Below are positions 1 to 11,578 of a DNA stretch of 64,000 nucleotides, piece after piece (position 1 is the stretch's first letter; every line of letters begins with the position of its first letter). Below the pieces are notes generated by a model that searched no databases, was not told the origin of the DNA, and saw only the letters and a list, made by a program, of their open reading frames with translations. This DNA comes from Rosellinia necatrix (taxonomy: Eukaryota > Ascomycota > Sordariomycetes > Xylariales > Xylariaceae). Both the position numbers and the translations under genes were made by a program. The stretch is from NCBI GenBank assembly GCA_021209875.1, contig JAGYVD010000005.1, forward strand, positions 4,006,001 to 4,070,000. Reading direction: 5' to 3'.

Positions 1-407
1 GTTGAATCACGGTGGCTTTCATAGTCCCTGTAGCGCTGGACAAAATCCATTATGCTGTTCGCCCCAGAATCCCCCATTGTCATAGCTAGAGCTCGTGTGG
101 TGGTCAAAAGGTGCAAGAGCAGATGGAGAGTCGGATGTGTTGCGGCAATGTTGAAGGCTTCCAAGTCCAGTTAGGAGCTGGAAAATAAAATGGAGAACTT
201 CCACTACCCCCTGCAGGAAACAACGGAGCAAAGAGAGTCAAAAGCTGGGGTCCAGTTGGGCTGCGTGCCCGGCACGAAAAGGCATAAATAGCTACACCTA
301 AGTACCACCAAAACAAACCAGGTTAACCTTATCAGGTTAGCGTTATATTTACCCCACGCCAGCCGTTGTTCCAGACATGGAATTAAATTGATTGCCTTAG
401 CTGCCTA

Positions 408-438
408 CCTAGGTAGGTAGCTACCTTTTAGACGTTAA

Positions 439-476
<38 letters not shown>

Positions 477-503
477 GGTAGGTAGCTACCTTTTAGACGT
501 TAA

Positions 504-535
<32 letters not shown>

Positions 536-536
536 G
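408..536. repeat. Tandem composite repeat: TAGGTAGGTAGC palindrome + TTTTAGACGTTAATA + (CTA)n, two copies
   Basis: Two adjacent units, about 411-475 and 476-533. Each reads AGGTAGGTAGCTACC, then TTTTAGACGTTAATA, then 10 or more CTA triplets, then CTAGGTAGG, which begins the next unit. The units are identical apart from the length of the CTA run, which points to recent tandem duplication. Confidence 0.9.
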
Positions 537-659
537 GTAGGTACCTGACTACAGATACTTGGAGTCAATTACTTGGCTCTAGGGTAGATACAGAATGAAG
601 CTAATTGTTTTCACATGAGGTAGGCGCCTCTAGGCATGTCTGTTTTGTTTTTAGCTACT

Positions 660-840
660 TAGGTACTCACCTACCTACGTACCTACTTGCTTCCGATATG
701 TTAGGCACTTGACAGCACGTAAGATGATAGGTAGGTACCTACCTAAGGCTATCTCTACCCTAGGTACCTACCTAGATAGTACCTCCTTACCTACCTAGCT
801 CCGAAGTACCTACCTAGGTACCTAGGTAGGTAGCCCAGGT
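660..840. repeat. Dense TAGG/CCTA palindromic repeat cluster
   Basis: Repeated overlapping TACCTAGGTAGGTACC-like words on both strands. The same motif family recurs in many intergenic gaps of this window (for example 1195-1320, 2016-2045, 20735-20765, 31200-31230, 35700-35770) and is nearly absent from coding exons. Confidence 0.75.
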
Positions 841-880
841 ATATATGATCAGAAACGGTCAGCAACAGGCCATCCATTAC

Positions 881-930
881 CTAGGTAGGTATCTTCTAGA
901 CGTTAATAATACTACTACTACTACTAGGTA
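881..930. repeat. Dispersed third copy of the AGACGTTAATA/(CTA)n composite unit
   Basis: CTAGGTAGGTATCTTCTAGACGTTAATAATA-type sequence followed by a shorter CTA run and CTAGGTAGG. It shares the AGACGTTAATA core with the tandem pair 350 bp upstream but diverges at the start (GTATCTTCTAGA instead of GTAGCTACCTTTTAGA), so it is an older copy. Confidence 0.8.
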
Positions 931-2715
931 GGTATCTTGCCAATATAAAAATTGGCCAAGGTCATTGGCGGGGTGCAGGTACTTAGGTTAACCTACCAGG
1001 TACTGTAGAACTACTACCACAACTCTTCTATATCTCTATCCGCTTTTTGTCATCTTTCTAACTATAGGCCTAGAATGCGACGAAGAGAAAATCCCGATAT
1101 CGCCAGCCGGTAAACGTAAGGACAGATTGTCAGACAGGTCAGTTGTGACGCATTGGACGACCAGCCAATGGCTATTAATATGCATAGCCCGTCGGGTACT
1201 CACAAGGAACATAGACCTTATACTACCTACCTAGTGAACTTGGCAGGTCAAAAACCTAACCTACCTTTAAGTACCTAGGGTAACTATATTAAGTGAATAT
1301 CTAGTACCCTAGGTATACTGTCCCACGAAACCTCCGTGGCATCATGAAGCATTGGCCCCCAATCACACCCCACGCAGCAATCCAAGCAGGCAGCCATAAC
1401 GTCGCCGTGCTATTTAGCACGCGCTACCTAGGTAGCTACCTAGGCATTGTCTAATCCCTTTTCGTGCGTATACCTAATTACCTATAGGGCATGGCAAATC
1501 GGCTTAATGCCTGAGGACTGCAGCTCGTTGAGGAAATGTATGTGTATCTGTCTAGGTAGGAACAGTACTGGCACTGTGAGACACCGAGGGAAAGAGTAAA
1601 GTACGGGAAGGCCGGTGAGTGCACGATACCTATGATATACTACTCTGTATCTGAGGTAGTTGCCGCATGCTAAGCCCCTGTAATTCCAAGTGCTTCATTA
1701 GATAGCCAGCCCTTCGGCTGCATATTCCTCGTTTCCTACAAGCCAAGACGCAAGACGCAAGACGCAAGACGTATTCGCAGTGAAAAGATCCAGGCCACCA
1801 TTATGCATTTTCTCCTACATATTTCCATTCATCAATGCAACACTAGGCATTGCTAGGTTCCACCCCTATCCATCCCGTCCTATTTGACGGCGTAAACATC
1901 CGTGATGCGGATCAACCGGCGCGCCATGCCACCACCTAACCTTCTAGTGGCCCGTAGTTGGTAGCTAGGTAGGTAATTGACTATGAGTGTGAGAGAATTC
2001 AGGAAAAGGGGTGGGAGACTAGGTACGTAGGTAGTCGTACCTGGCGGTATTAGGGCGATCAGAGTGCACAGCTATTGATTCGGGGAAGTCGCACGGTACC
2101 TAGCTTTTGCAATCACAGAACCTCGACAAAAGTTGGCAGGAATGACTGGCAATAAGCGAGGATGGCAGCCGCGACATCAACCTATTTCCCCAATCAGAGT
2201 TGCTTCCCCCATTAGAGCCGTGGGTACAGTAGAAATCTTGATCATCCCGGGTTCTGTCTCACCTCCTCAGCTTAGTTCTCGCCATTTGTTCGCATCATGT
2301 CGGGCTGTCTTTGTGGCCAAGCATTGTAATTATATTAGACGGCCAAACATGCTCCAGAATTGCCGTGTCACGGGCTCGCCGGGCACTTTTAGTGCCCATA
2401 TCGACGCAGGTACCTTTAGAGAGCCTGCCTTTCCTGCTTGGCCAACGGTTCGGCCAGTGTCCGAGTGCGAATGGAGGCCATTCGATTTGGTTCAGAAGCG
2501 TTCTGGCCCTCATAATCTTAACCGCTTAGGGTATGATGAAGATAGTAAGTGTGATGTTTAAAGAACCCAAATAATCCAAACAAGGCTTTCTACTTAGAGG
2601 CTAACGAATGCCGTTAGAGTGCCGCAACGTACTGGTCCGGTTTTGTGCCCACGTCCCACGGAACTTCCAATATAAAGATGGCATCCCGCAGGTTTGTCTA
2701 GATGTATTAGCCTAG

Positions 2716-4111
2716 GCGTCCATCCATGACACTAATAGCTCCAAGATATTCCTTATCCTGCGAGACCACCTGGGGGATGAGAACCTAGACCTAGCTGGTG
2801 GTGTTCTATATGAGCTAATTGAGGTGGATTGCGAACATACAGATGACCCCGGAGCTGCCTTCCAACGCTGGCGGCACGACCACATGTATAGATATGTCAG
2901 TTCCCGGCCCCCAGCACTATTTCGTCCCAACAAACCAATTTTATCAGAGTCTCATTCATATGTAGGCTGATCTTGAGCTTCCACACATCCCCCATATGAC
3001 TACTATCACATCTTCAATTATCCCAACTGAAAAGCTCTCACGCTGGCGCTCGGATCACGCCGAACGCTATCGCTTCGTCCTTTCTGACTCATCTCCAATA
3101 ACAAAACGAGACCATATAGACCCTAGTTGTATAAGGAGCAAAAAGGCGTGGCTTATTGACCATACTTTGTTCGTGTCTACTAGGTCCGAAGGAACTCGTC
3201 CTATCCGCAAACCAAACCCGAAGGAATTCCACGAAATGCAATGGGATCCTGATTATGGGGTATCAGGGAAACTCATAGAGGAACGTGAGTTCCCTATAAT
3301 GACATCTATGGATCAGCCGAGCGAAGCATCGCCACCAGAACCTACAGAATTCTTTTTATGCGTAAACTCTGGTACTCGGCCACGGCGGCTACGCCGTTCA
3401 CTTTCAAATATCAAGTTACTCGAAAATTTTATTCGAAAACTTAGCAGGCAGAAAGAGCCGGAAATAGGACAAAGGCGGCGAAGTTGGGTGCCTAACTCAC
3501 TTATCTTCGATTCAAGCACGTTGCCCAAGGATGAACAAGCCAACTGTGGAGCCATCTCCGTTCCTTGGCCGGATGGCTGTCAAATACCTAATGCCATATT
3601 TGCCAGAAAGTTTCTTATTGTGGGAACAAGTGAAACCTTACCCTCTCACTTACCTATATCTCAGATGCCTACTGCCGAATCCAAAGCTACAGAGACGATA
3701 GTTGAAGCTGCTACTGCTGGGTTACTGAATAAAGCTTCTCCATGGCTATTTCGCGGTCCCTTCACACCGCAACTCGGCTTCGACGGTGGTCTAGATTACC
3801 AATGGAACTCAAGAAATTCCGGCATGACAATTAAGAGATTCGATCTAGAAGCGTCCTTACTAGATAACCCAAATTTTAAATTCGATCATTCTAGAGGGCA
3901 GGAGGCTCCAGCATATTACAGCCACGTTAAAAGCCAGCAATCGTTGTCTAGACGAAGAGGTCAGGTCTTCGGCTCCGACCGTGCTTCCAAAAGCGTAACC
4001 GAAGCAAGTGTGTCTAGCATAAGAGGGAAAATAGTACAACATCATTTGCCATCAACCAGGCCGACCGGCAAATCTACGGATATTCCGAGGGATTATGTTC
4101 TGCAAAGGTAG
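2716..4111 (+). CDS. Hypothetical protein, possibly decayed or 5'-incomplete
   Basis: I do not recognise this gene. An open frame from 2716 can be spliced at 2961 (donor GTAGGC at 2962) to 3035 (acceptor GAAAAG, branch-like CAACTGA at 3021-3027). Both sides are phase 0 and in the same frame, which continues to a TAG at 4109-4111. Alternatively translation starts at the ATG at 2996 and reads the same frame, giving 371 residues. The predicted protein is hydrophilic, rich in Ser, Arg and Pro, with no signal peptide or membrane segment. The frame immediately upstream (ATG at 2608) is also open but ends at a TAG at 2713-2715, so the 5' end is either an unrecognised exon or a nonsense-broken remnant. 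TAGG-rich repeats flank it on the 5' side. Confidence that it is a functional gene is modest. Confidence 0.4.
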
Positions 4112-5069
4112 ATATATCATGCGCTGTGCGATTCTTGTCTGCTGGGGCTTGCTAATCTGCAGCCAGGGATGAATCGTTACATCGATGTTCACCCCTCTTT
4201 AATAACATCGAGTTTACCATCCAAACCGAGTCAAATATTGTGTGCACCCCTGTGAGAAATCGACAAACAACGGTTATTGAAAAGCCAGGCCCATGTGAAA
4301 CAGGTTCGCCACGTCAATTGATGAAATTCTGCGGTATACTTGCTTGATTGCTTTATATATTGTTAAATGCCAACTACGTTTTAGTTGACCCGAGTACTAT
4401 AGTCCATAATGTTACCTCCAACCGCGTGGGACACGTTATGGGCACACACAGCTCTGTTAATAAACAACCAGTGAGTTCTATGTGCCTGTTATCTACTATG
4501 GGTTGTTACTGTCCTAGAAGTGCACAATTGAATTATTTCGAGTACTAGGTACTTATAATATCTAAGAACTTATTAGGTTGTTATTCAAGTATCCTTGTGG
4601 CTGTGACTAACATCACGTGCTACAGGCGAGCTCAATGAAATTAAAAACCAACAACAAGGAGGGAAGGAACGATCATAATGGGGGTCAAGAAAACCTTCAG
4701 GAGTTGGTATCATTGAATATGCAGCAGAGAGTCAACCGGCTCCGAATCAATGCCCCCAACTCACGTCAAGTACCTCGTAGGGCAACAGGGGAGGTACTCC
4801 GACCTCTTAGGTATAATGCCAGTGGCGGCTGGAAGCGTACAGGGAGAAATAACGTGCAAGGGACATAGTCTAGCGATAGAGAATACTTAACTTGATAATA
4901 AATTTTAGGTACCTGCCGCTCCTGCCGCTCTTGCCTTGTATTGACTCGTTTTTACGCTTAAACGCACAACCTTCACCCCGTGTCCCAGCTTTCTCTCTTC
5001 TTCTACCCTCTTCAACCTCGTTCTCCCAACAACTGACTTGCGACACTCAATACAGCTATCGCTTGAAAG
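4112..5069. other. Intergenic region and pyrimidine-rich leader
   Basis: No supported gene. The last roughly 130 bases (about 4935-5060) are rich in C and T (repeated CTTC, CTCTTC and TCTTC words), typical of a fungal 5' untranslated leader, and lead directly into the start codon at 5070. A CACGTG hexamer lies at 4614-4619. Confidence 0.55.
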
Positions 5070-8000
5070 ATGGATCGACTTCTGCAGCTGAAGCGCAAGT
5101 TCTATCCCATAACCTCGATTATTTCGCACCAAATTAAGAAGCTAACTTTTGTGCCAGGACCTGTCGGGGGTCGCGCTTCGATAATCTCATGGGACCCTGC
5201 GCATGAGAGAAAAATGGAGAGCCTCAAAGCTCGCAGCGAGATCTGCCGTAAGTCTAACCATGCCTAAATGATCATCTTGACGTCCTACCTTAAAGTCGGT
5301 GCCCTTGCTGTTATCAACGTTGAAAATCTTAAGAGTTAACCAATGGGCTTTGCCATTTGCGAGTAGCGGAGGAAAACAGAAACCGAATAGAGAATCGCCG
5401 ATTTTCAGACATTGTCCTGCCGAGCCGAGCAGACGCGAAAAGCCAAGTTAATTCACTGTGTATGTACACCCAACCTACGATTTTCAGCTAAGCCGAGATC
5501 AACGTTCGGCAACCTACCGACCACATTTCATTCGAGGCGCTAATGTGAACCATCAACTAGGGCATAGCAATGGGGAGAGCAGAGGGATCACCCACTACGA
5601 TTACCGTGATAATATCTCCCAAAAATCATGTATGGCCGTGTAATGATTCGTGTTGCTACACGAAGAGTTCCCTAGGTACCTACCAGTTTTGTTTACTAAC
5701 ATACTGAAAACACAGTGTCTGCACCACTCATCGGAGGGGCCAGTAGTTGCCTTGACGATACTAGCACTACCTGCCCTTCTCATTTACCCAAAAACCAAGG
5801 CATCTCTGATCAATCCAACCTCTCTACTACCCCCCAAACCCCAAACATAACCTCATTGGGTAGTGGTATTGCCGAGCAACCTAAACCCAAACATTCTGAC
5901 AGTAGCAACTGTGTTGTTGATGGAACTACCTTCATAATGGCCGGTACACGTATTCCACTTCCTCACCCTAAATCGCGCCCTCAACATCACCTTGCTTCGC
6001 ACCCTTCAGGCCCTGCACCTACAGCACCTTCCGTCCCTTTCCCGCGTGACGACTCAGCTTCGTCTCTGCTTTCGCTAGGAGTCAGAGACAGCTCGATTCG
6101 AATTGTCAAACCAAACCTCACCCTGCCGCCTCCACAGAAAGCGAAAAGTACGACCACTCGCTCGACTTCTACTCATGCTGAAAACGATCGACTAACTACC
6201 ATGTGAGCCAACATTCCCTGCCATCAATGACGCGGCCGCGCGGATGGTGCTTGCGTACTAATTGCAGATCTAGGCATGGAAATAAACAGACTGAGCCGAA
6301 GAGTCACGACAATACCAAGGCATCTCAATCTGGGTTCAAGACTATGGATGGATCCTCAAGCTCGCAGTATCATTTACAATCTCAACACCAAAAGCCCCTC
6401 ATCGCCCCAAAGGGACACAGCCGCAGCCGAAATCGTAATATCGAACCGTCGGTATCCATGCCTAGTTCGGGTACTCAAGGTAACCTCTCTCGGCCTGGAC
6501 CTACGGATCGTGGGCGCACAATGCAGCGCCGCTACGAGTTTCTCGATAGCGATGACAATCCTCTCCCAACTATTTCTCCTGCCAAAGAGACCGTCAAGAA
6601 CAATAATGACATCGATGAAGCCGGTCGCGAGAGCAACATGACTACTATTACGGACCTAGTGCAGCAATGCGGACGACAAGCCGATGAGGGCGTTGGTGCC
6701 TCATCTGCTCAGCCTTCACTACATCAACCTAAGCCAAGGCGCCGTCCCCCTCCCTTGGACCTAGACGACCCTGTCCACGTTGGAATGGTCAGCCGACACA
6801 TCAATCGCTATGAAGTTGAGCACGTTGCAATCAAGTCTTCCGAAGCAGAGCATCACAACTCGCACAGCACCGACACTGGCTCGTCCACCTACGACGACCG
6901 TATTGAGGCACAGGCTATAATCCCCCCGGTTGATCTCCCTGACTATAAGGAACTGTGCAACACTGACCCCCTTGAGTCATACCGGAAGTGGAGAGATAAC
7001 TTGCGGCCCGCTCGCACGTCTTCCCAAGGCTCGATCCATATCACCATGCCGACTCAGGAGGAGCTTAACCCAGCTGAGGGTGCACCCATCGTCAATCGCA
7101 CGCGTTCTCGCAGCGCCCTGGGCATTAGAGATCGCCAGCCATCTGATAATGCCGCGTACACGCCTAGCGTATATAGCACTGCGACGGCGCCCTTTAGCCG
7201 TGGTTCGGGTATAGCTAGATCTGCTACAATGAATGACGTATCTCATCGTGTTGGCCGCCAATCCTCGGGTGCCTCCGTCTCGAAGCCTATTCAACCTACG
7301 ATGGAGGCGACATCTCCTTTGTACACGCCGCTGACCCCGTTCATCATGAAAGCGACTGGCGCTCCAGCTGGTGTCGGACGGGGGGCGAAGAAGCTGTTTG
7401 GTGAACATGGCTGGCTCGAAGATACCGCAGCAGCATCGGGCGCAACAAAGACCAAGATGGAAAAGGCAGGCGGTTTCGTTGAGAGCTTGAAGAGAAAGGC
7501 TCGTGAGATTGTAAGGCATATATTTTCTTGATTTCGCTCTCGTGGAGCTAACATTTGATTTCTCTTGCAGGCCGACAGTACCTCGTTCAAGCCGGCACGC
7601 ACCATTAAAACGAGCGTTGTCAACCGCATCAACATCTCCCTCGGTGCCCGCGCGCAAAGCCTGCTTTACTGCGAGCTGGAGTATAACCTCAGCAATGCTC
7701 TCGATGCCTACATTCAGACGCAGCTCAATAGTGGCCGCCTCGAACCCAGCAAGCTGAACCGTATCGCTGACGCATGGACACAGAAGGGCCGCCCGAAGGT
7801 TATCAGCTTTCGTTACGACCTGGAGACTCAAATTGATCTCGTTATGGCACACATTAATGAATTCCGTTTCTACGGACGTCTGCAAGCAGATGGCGTGGCT
7901 GCTACTGCGGGTCTGTTATACGCCATGAAGTCCAACGCACGATCTATGCGTGTCCGCACCTTTTGCCAGCCAGACAGTGTGATCGCGAAGCACATCCTCG

Positions 8001-8401
8001 ACTCTCAGAACTTGCTGTGCCTTCTCGGCTGCTCGGAGACCACCCAGAGGCCCTTGGAGGAAGTCGCCCAGTTCTTCAAGGTCGCGGTTGATAGACGCAG
8101 AGTTATGGCGGAGGCGCCCCCGGCCCGTATCGCTAGCGATGGAAGTGGACAACGCGTCCAGTTTCAGGGGGATGGCGAAGGTCATCATCCATACGCAAAA
8201 GCGCCGGAGGGCGGTAAGTCTCGTACCGATATCGAGAATCAAACTTCTGGAAGCGCGAACTCTCGACACGCCAAGCCTCGTTCCGTGAAGCCATGGACCG
8301 AGACTCGAGGTCCAAGCCGACAGCGCCAATTCAGTGATGACACCAAGACCGCGGGAACTTACAACGCCGCCCAGGGACGGTCTCGTCCCCCCCACCACTA
8401 A
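5070..8401 (+). CDS. Fungal protein of unknown function, 912 aa
   Basis: Four exons, 5070-5247, 5716-6202, 6268-7510 and 7571-8401, join in frame to 912 residues. Introns use GTAAGT/CACAG (468 nt, branch TACTAAC-like), GTGAGC/TTGCAG (65 nt, branch TACTAAT) and GTAAGG/TTGCAG (60 nt, branch GCTAAC). The start has a purine at -3 and follows a CT-rich leader. The first about 630 residues are low complexity, rich in Ser, Pro, Thr, Arg and His, and probably disordered. The last exon changes character: residues about 640-810 form an ordered-looking block with many Leu, Ala and Asn and regular helical spacing (SLLYCELEYNLSNALDAYI, then IDLVMAHINEFRFYGRL), followed by a basic, disordered tail. I know of no named domain for this block. 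The architecture of a disordered N-terminus plus a compact C-terminal module suggests a scaffold or adaptor, but that is inference. Confidence 0.85.
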
Positions 8402-9143
8402 TAACTTCGACGATAATGCTGACACCGGACAAGTCCTGGTCACCGATCCGTGTTTTGTGTAACACCTACCTTTAGATGTTCTATTCTCACGTTCGACTGC
8501 TCTGCTTGGAGAGCACTGGCAGCTAGGGGTCTCGCCTTTTCTTGCCTCGTCTCGTTTTGCCTGGTTGATCTTGTTTTGCAATTTCTTTTTTCCTATCACA
8601 CACTTTGCATTCGGCATTTCGGCATTCTGGCATTCTGGCATTCTGGTCCGCACGGCTTCTGGAATCAGCCTTTGTCTTCTCATCGGATGAAATAGGTGTT
8701 GTATCACAGCTCCTTCGGACTTCGATCGGCTTTAGACGTTTGTTACTGCTTTCGCCTTTCCCCAGTAGATCACTCCTTGTTTCTTGTTTTATCTCCTGAT
8801 TTGCTCATGTCAAGCTTGCCCACAAATCGACTCATCAATTGATCAGTGGTGTACGACAAAAGAGAGTCAACTTTCTGTCACGCAGCTTCTACTACTCAAG
8901 AACAACCCCTCGACTTGTTACTTTCCGTCTCCGTCACCACCTAGTGGATGAAACCGACCAAGACGAGAATTGGACGGACGAGGAGGACCTTTCTGCTTGC
9001 TTGACATTTGCCTCACCACTTCTGCAACTGGAACAACCGCACAGTTGGCGGCCTATGGTCTAAGTTGACCGTAAACTTCTCAGAGAAAACTATGAAAATA
9101 CGAAAAAAAAAGTTCAAAATACAAAACATCACAAAAAAAAAGT

Positions 9144-9175
9144 ACAAGGGCAATGTCTCTGACAACTGCCCTTGT
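9144..9175. other. Perfect 9-bp inverted repeat (hairpin)
   Basis: ACAAGGGCA at 9144-9152 is exactly reverse-complementary to TGCCCTTGT at 9167-9175, with a 14-nt loop. It follows two A9-type tracts about 740 bp downstream of the stop codon at 8401. It could be a structured RNA 3' end or simply chance. Confidence 0.5.
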
Positions 9176-10868
9176 CATTCAGGGTGGGGGTGATGAATGG
9201 TGGTAATGAATGGTGGTGATGATGGCATACACGAATGATGAATGATGATGATGGTAATGAAGGATGGGTTAACCTGCCTGAGAAACGAATGGCACAGGGT
9301 TTTTGTAGTTTACTATTGACACGCCAGTAGGGTCGCTGCCTCTTAAAGGCGTGCCTCTTATAGGCAGTTAACTAAAGGGGTAAACTGACGGAATGCGTTT
9401 CTCATTACGTGACTGGTGATGGCTTCTTGTGACACTCGTGGTTGTGCTATATACTTATCACATGCAGGAAGTTAGGTTAACATATGCCATGCCGCTATTC
9501 GGCGGGCAATCGTCGGTCCATATAGTCAGGATTAAGAGCGCAGCCTTCCAACAGACGTTCCCGCTATGAGACCCTCGTGGCTCAGTGGTAAAGTAGTCGG
9601 CAGGACAAACTCTTGCGCCAGAGGCAGGGCCATAGGCGTTCAAGGGTTTTCCGGTCCCGGAGAGTGAGCATGTCTTAGGCCGCGGATTCTTTTTTTTTGC
9701 GAATCTTTATGACACCAGTTCGAACCCAACTTTTGCTAAATTTTTTTCCCAACCCCCTTTTCTGCCCCCTTCTTGAGCTGCGCCTGGCACTCAGCGCTCT
9801 GAAGTTTTCTACACTTGGCTTTACCGGGACCCGTTTGTCTTAGAGGGAGTAAGTAATAATAGGATTTTGGAATCGTTAGCGATTTGGTTGCTGTGTGTTA
9901 GGTGAAGATATTATACTGCTAGCAACCACCCGACACCTACACATGGTGGTCGTAGACTGGGATTGGGTGCACATACAGGAATCAATTAATTGTCCACCCT
10001 ATTGATCCCTAACTGCCACCTAGAACAAATCTATATTTTCACTATACGTAAAAATCCCGGTGCTGGCTGGGAGTGAGTTGTCACGGGGTCGTGATACGAA
10101 GCCGAAAGTTGATGGTGTTCTCGGCTTCAGAGTAGTGAACGTAGGTGTTCTGGGCTGAAAGTCTGTTTTTTCCCCTCCCTCGTTTCTTGAGAAAACCCAT
10201 TATGAATCTTGGGCTACACATCCTATTAGAGGCCATTTTAACCTCCAGCTGTGATTGCCTAAAGTTCGATGCAGGCTGTGCATAGCAAGTTACAGGAGTT
10301 AGTTAGGCAAGCATCCGTACTGAGGCTAGCACTGAGGTTAGCACTGAGGTTACCTGTTACCTCGGTAGAGTCCGCGCACCGGCCGAAAACCCACCGGACC
10401 CAGCGCAGCTGCTCGCTATTAGACGCGATGTGACATCATCCCCCACCACGGTATGCACCAGCCGACCAATGTCAACTGAGTGGATGGTGAGATCTCAACA
10501 TGACCGGTGTTTCGCCCTCGCCTCAACCACGGATCTCTCGAGCGCCTAAACGAATGAACATACGTGTCCGCTGCCGCAGTATCGGCGCCAACCCAATGGG
10601 AGACATGGTTCTAATTACTCTCTGGGGTGATGTGGTATTCTTTTCACAGTGCCGGCGACTGGATTATCCCGACAGGTTCAGGGCCAAGTAGGGTCGCGTT
10701 GGGCATAAGCAGATGTCACGTCACAGTACGTATTGTGGGCACATTTGTAGCCTATTCGGCCGATGGGATCTCCCATCTGATCACCGCGAGTGCCCTAGTT
10801 CTATAAGTCTCCATATCCTCGCTGTTCGGTGTCGCGCTTTTACTCGCATTCCTAGGTGTACGCCTGCC

Positions 10869-10928
10869 TGTACGTCTACTTGTGCGTCTACTTGTGCGTC
10901 TACTTGTGCGTCTACTTGTGCGCCTACT
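10869..10928. repeat. 12-nt minisatellite, five units
   Basis: Five head-to-tail units of TGTGCGTCTACT. The first has TGTACG and the last has CGCC in place of CGTC. Because 12 is a multiple of 3 the repeat stays open in several frames on both strands (Cys-Ala-Ser-Thr on plus, Val-Asp-Ala-Gln on minus), which makes spurious open frames. Confidence 0.95.
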
Positions 10929-11290
10929 CGGGCCGCCAGGTTACATACCCCCGCTAAATTGCCGTGTTCTTCATGAACGGATAGCCGCATAGACAGCCTA
11001 TGATAGCAGGGCAGGGCCAGGCCGAGCTAGGTCAAGACCAGAAACCCGGCAGGGGGGCTGAGACATCTCGGCTTTGCGTGGCTGAACATCCCATCCATCA
11101 CCTCTGTCTCCTGTCACAACACCAGTGATCATAAGGGCTGGTTGGTCACCCCACCATTAACGGAATCGAGTTCGCTCCCCCTCCTCGGGTGTTAAACAAA
11201 CACAACAGCACTCTTCGTCTTCTATCATCGGTCTACGATCTTCCCAACTTCATCTTTGCCTCATTAGTATTCGCGACGGAGAAAGAGAAC

Positions 11291-11547
11291 ATGTCACGGT
11301 ACGAAGATGGATATCCCACCCGTGGTCGGGCCGACGATTACTACACATATTCCGCGAACGGAGGGGCGCCTCCGCCCTCTTACCTAGCCAGTCCGGGCCA
11401 CACAACATACAACGGCAAACCACAGGCGAGGCTGACGTACGAGCCACATGAAACCTACTACCCGTCGCGGTCACGCTCACGGTCGGCAGGCCAGCACCGT
11501 TCCAGGTCGGGGTCACGGCCGAGGTTGGAGCCGCCGCCTAGCGATGG

Positions 11548-11578
<31 letters not shown>

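Larger units (their letters stand above)
1..2607. other. Repeat-rich intergenic region
   Basis: No open frame of convincing length or composition is visible on either strand. The stretch is dominated by TAGG/CCTA-type motifs (for example around 405-425, 660-840, 1195-1320 and 1425-1445) and by three copies of a composite unit ending in a CTA trinucleotide run, described separately. A 142-codon frame at 2133-2561 has no recognisable domain, and I treat it as chance. Confidence 0.6.
8402..11290. other. Intergenic region, no supported gene
   Basis: About 2.9 kb without a convincing gene. It contains the presumed 3' UTR of the upstream gene, a short hairpin (9144-9175), an ATGAATGGTGG-type degenerate repeat (about 9190-9260), T-rich tracts near 9690-9750, a 12-nt minisatellite (10869-10928), and the leader of the gene starting at 11291. 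A tRNA-like A-box word near 9577 was examined and rejected. Confidence 0.6.

Noticed and set aside
2133..2561. 142-codon frame
   Set aside because: No domain, a third overlapping frame on each strand, and no splice connection to the downstream gene that I could justify.
6977..7885. 302-codon antisense open frame
   Set aside because: It lies opposite a well-supported spliced gene, crosses that gene's intron and has arbitrary composition.
9568..9660. tRNA-like sequence with an A-box word (GTGGCTCAGTGGTAA)
   Set aside because: The B-box and T-arm do not pair with the candidate acceptor, and no consistent cloverleaf could be drawn.
9712..9735. B-box-like AGTTCGAACCC followed by T-rich DNA
   Set aside because: The T-stem does not pair, and the distance to the A-box word is too long for a normal tRNA.
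10713..10990. Overlapping Cys-Ala-Ser-Thr and Val-Asp-Ala-Gln repeat frames
   Set aside because: Created by the 12-nt minisatellite, which is open on both strands.
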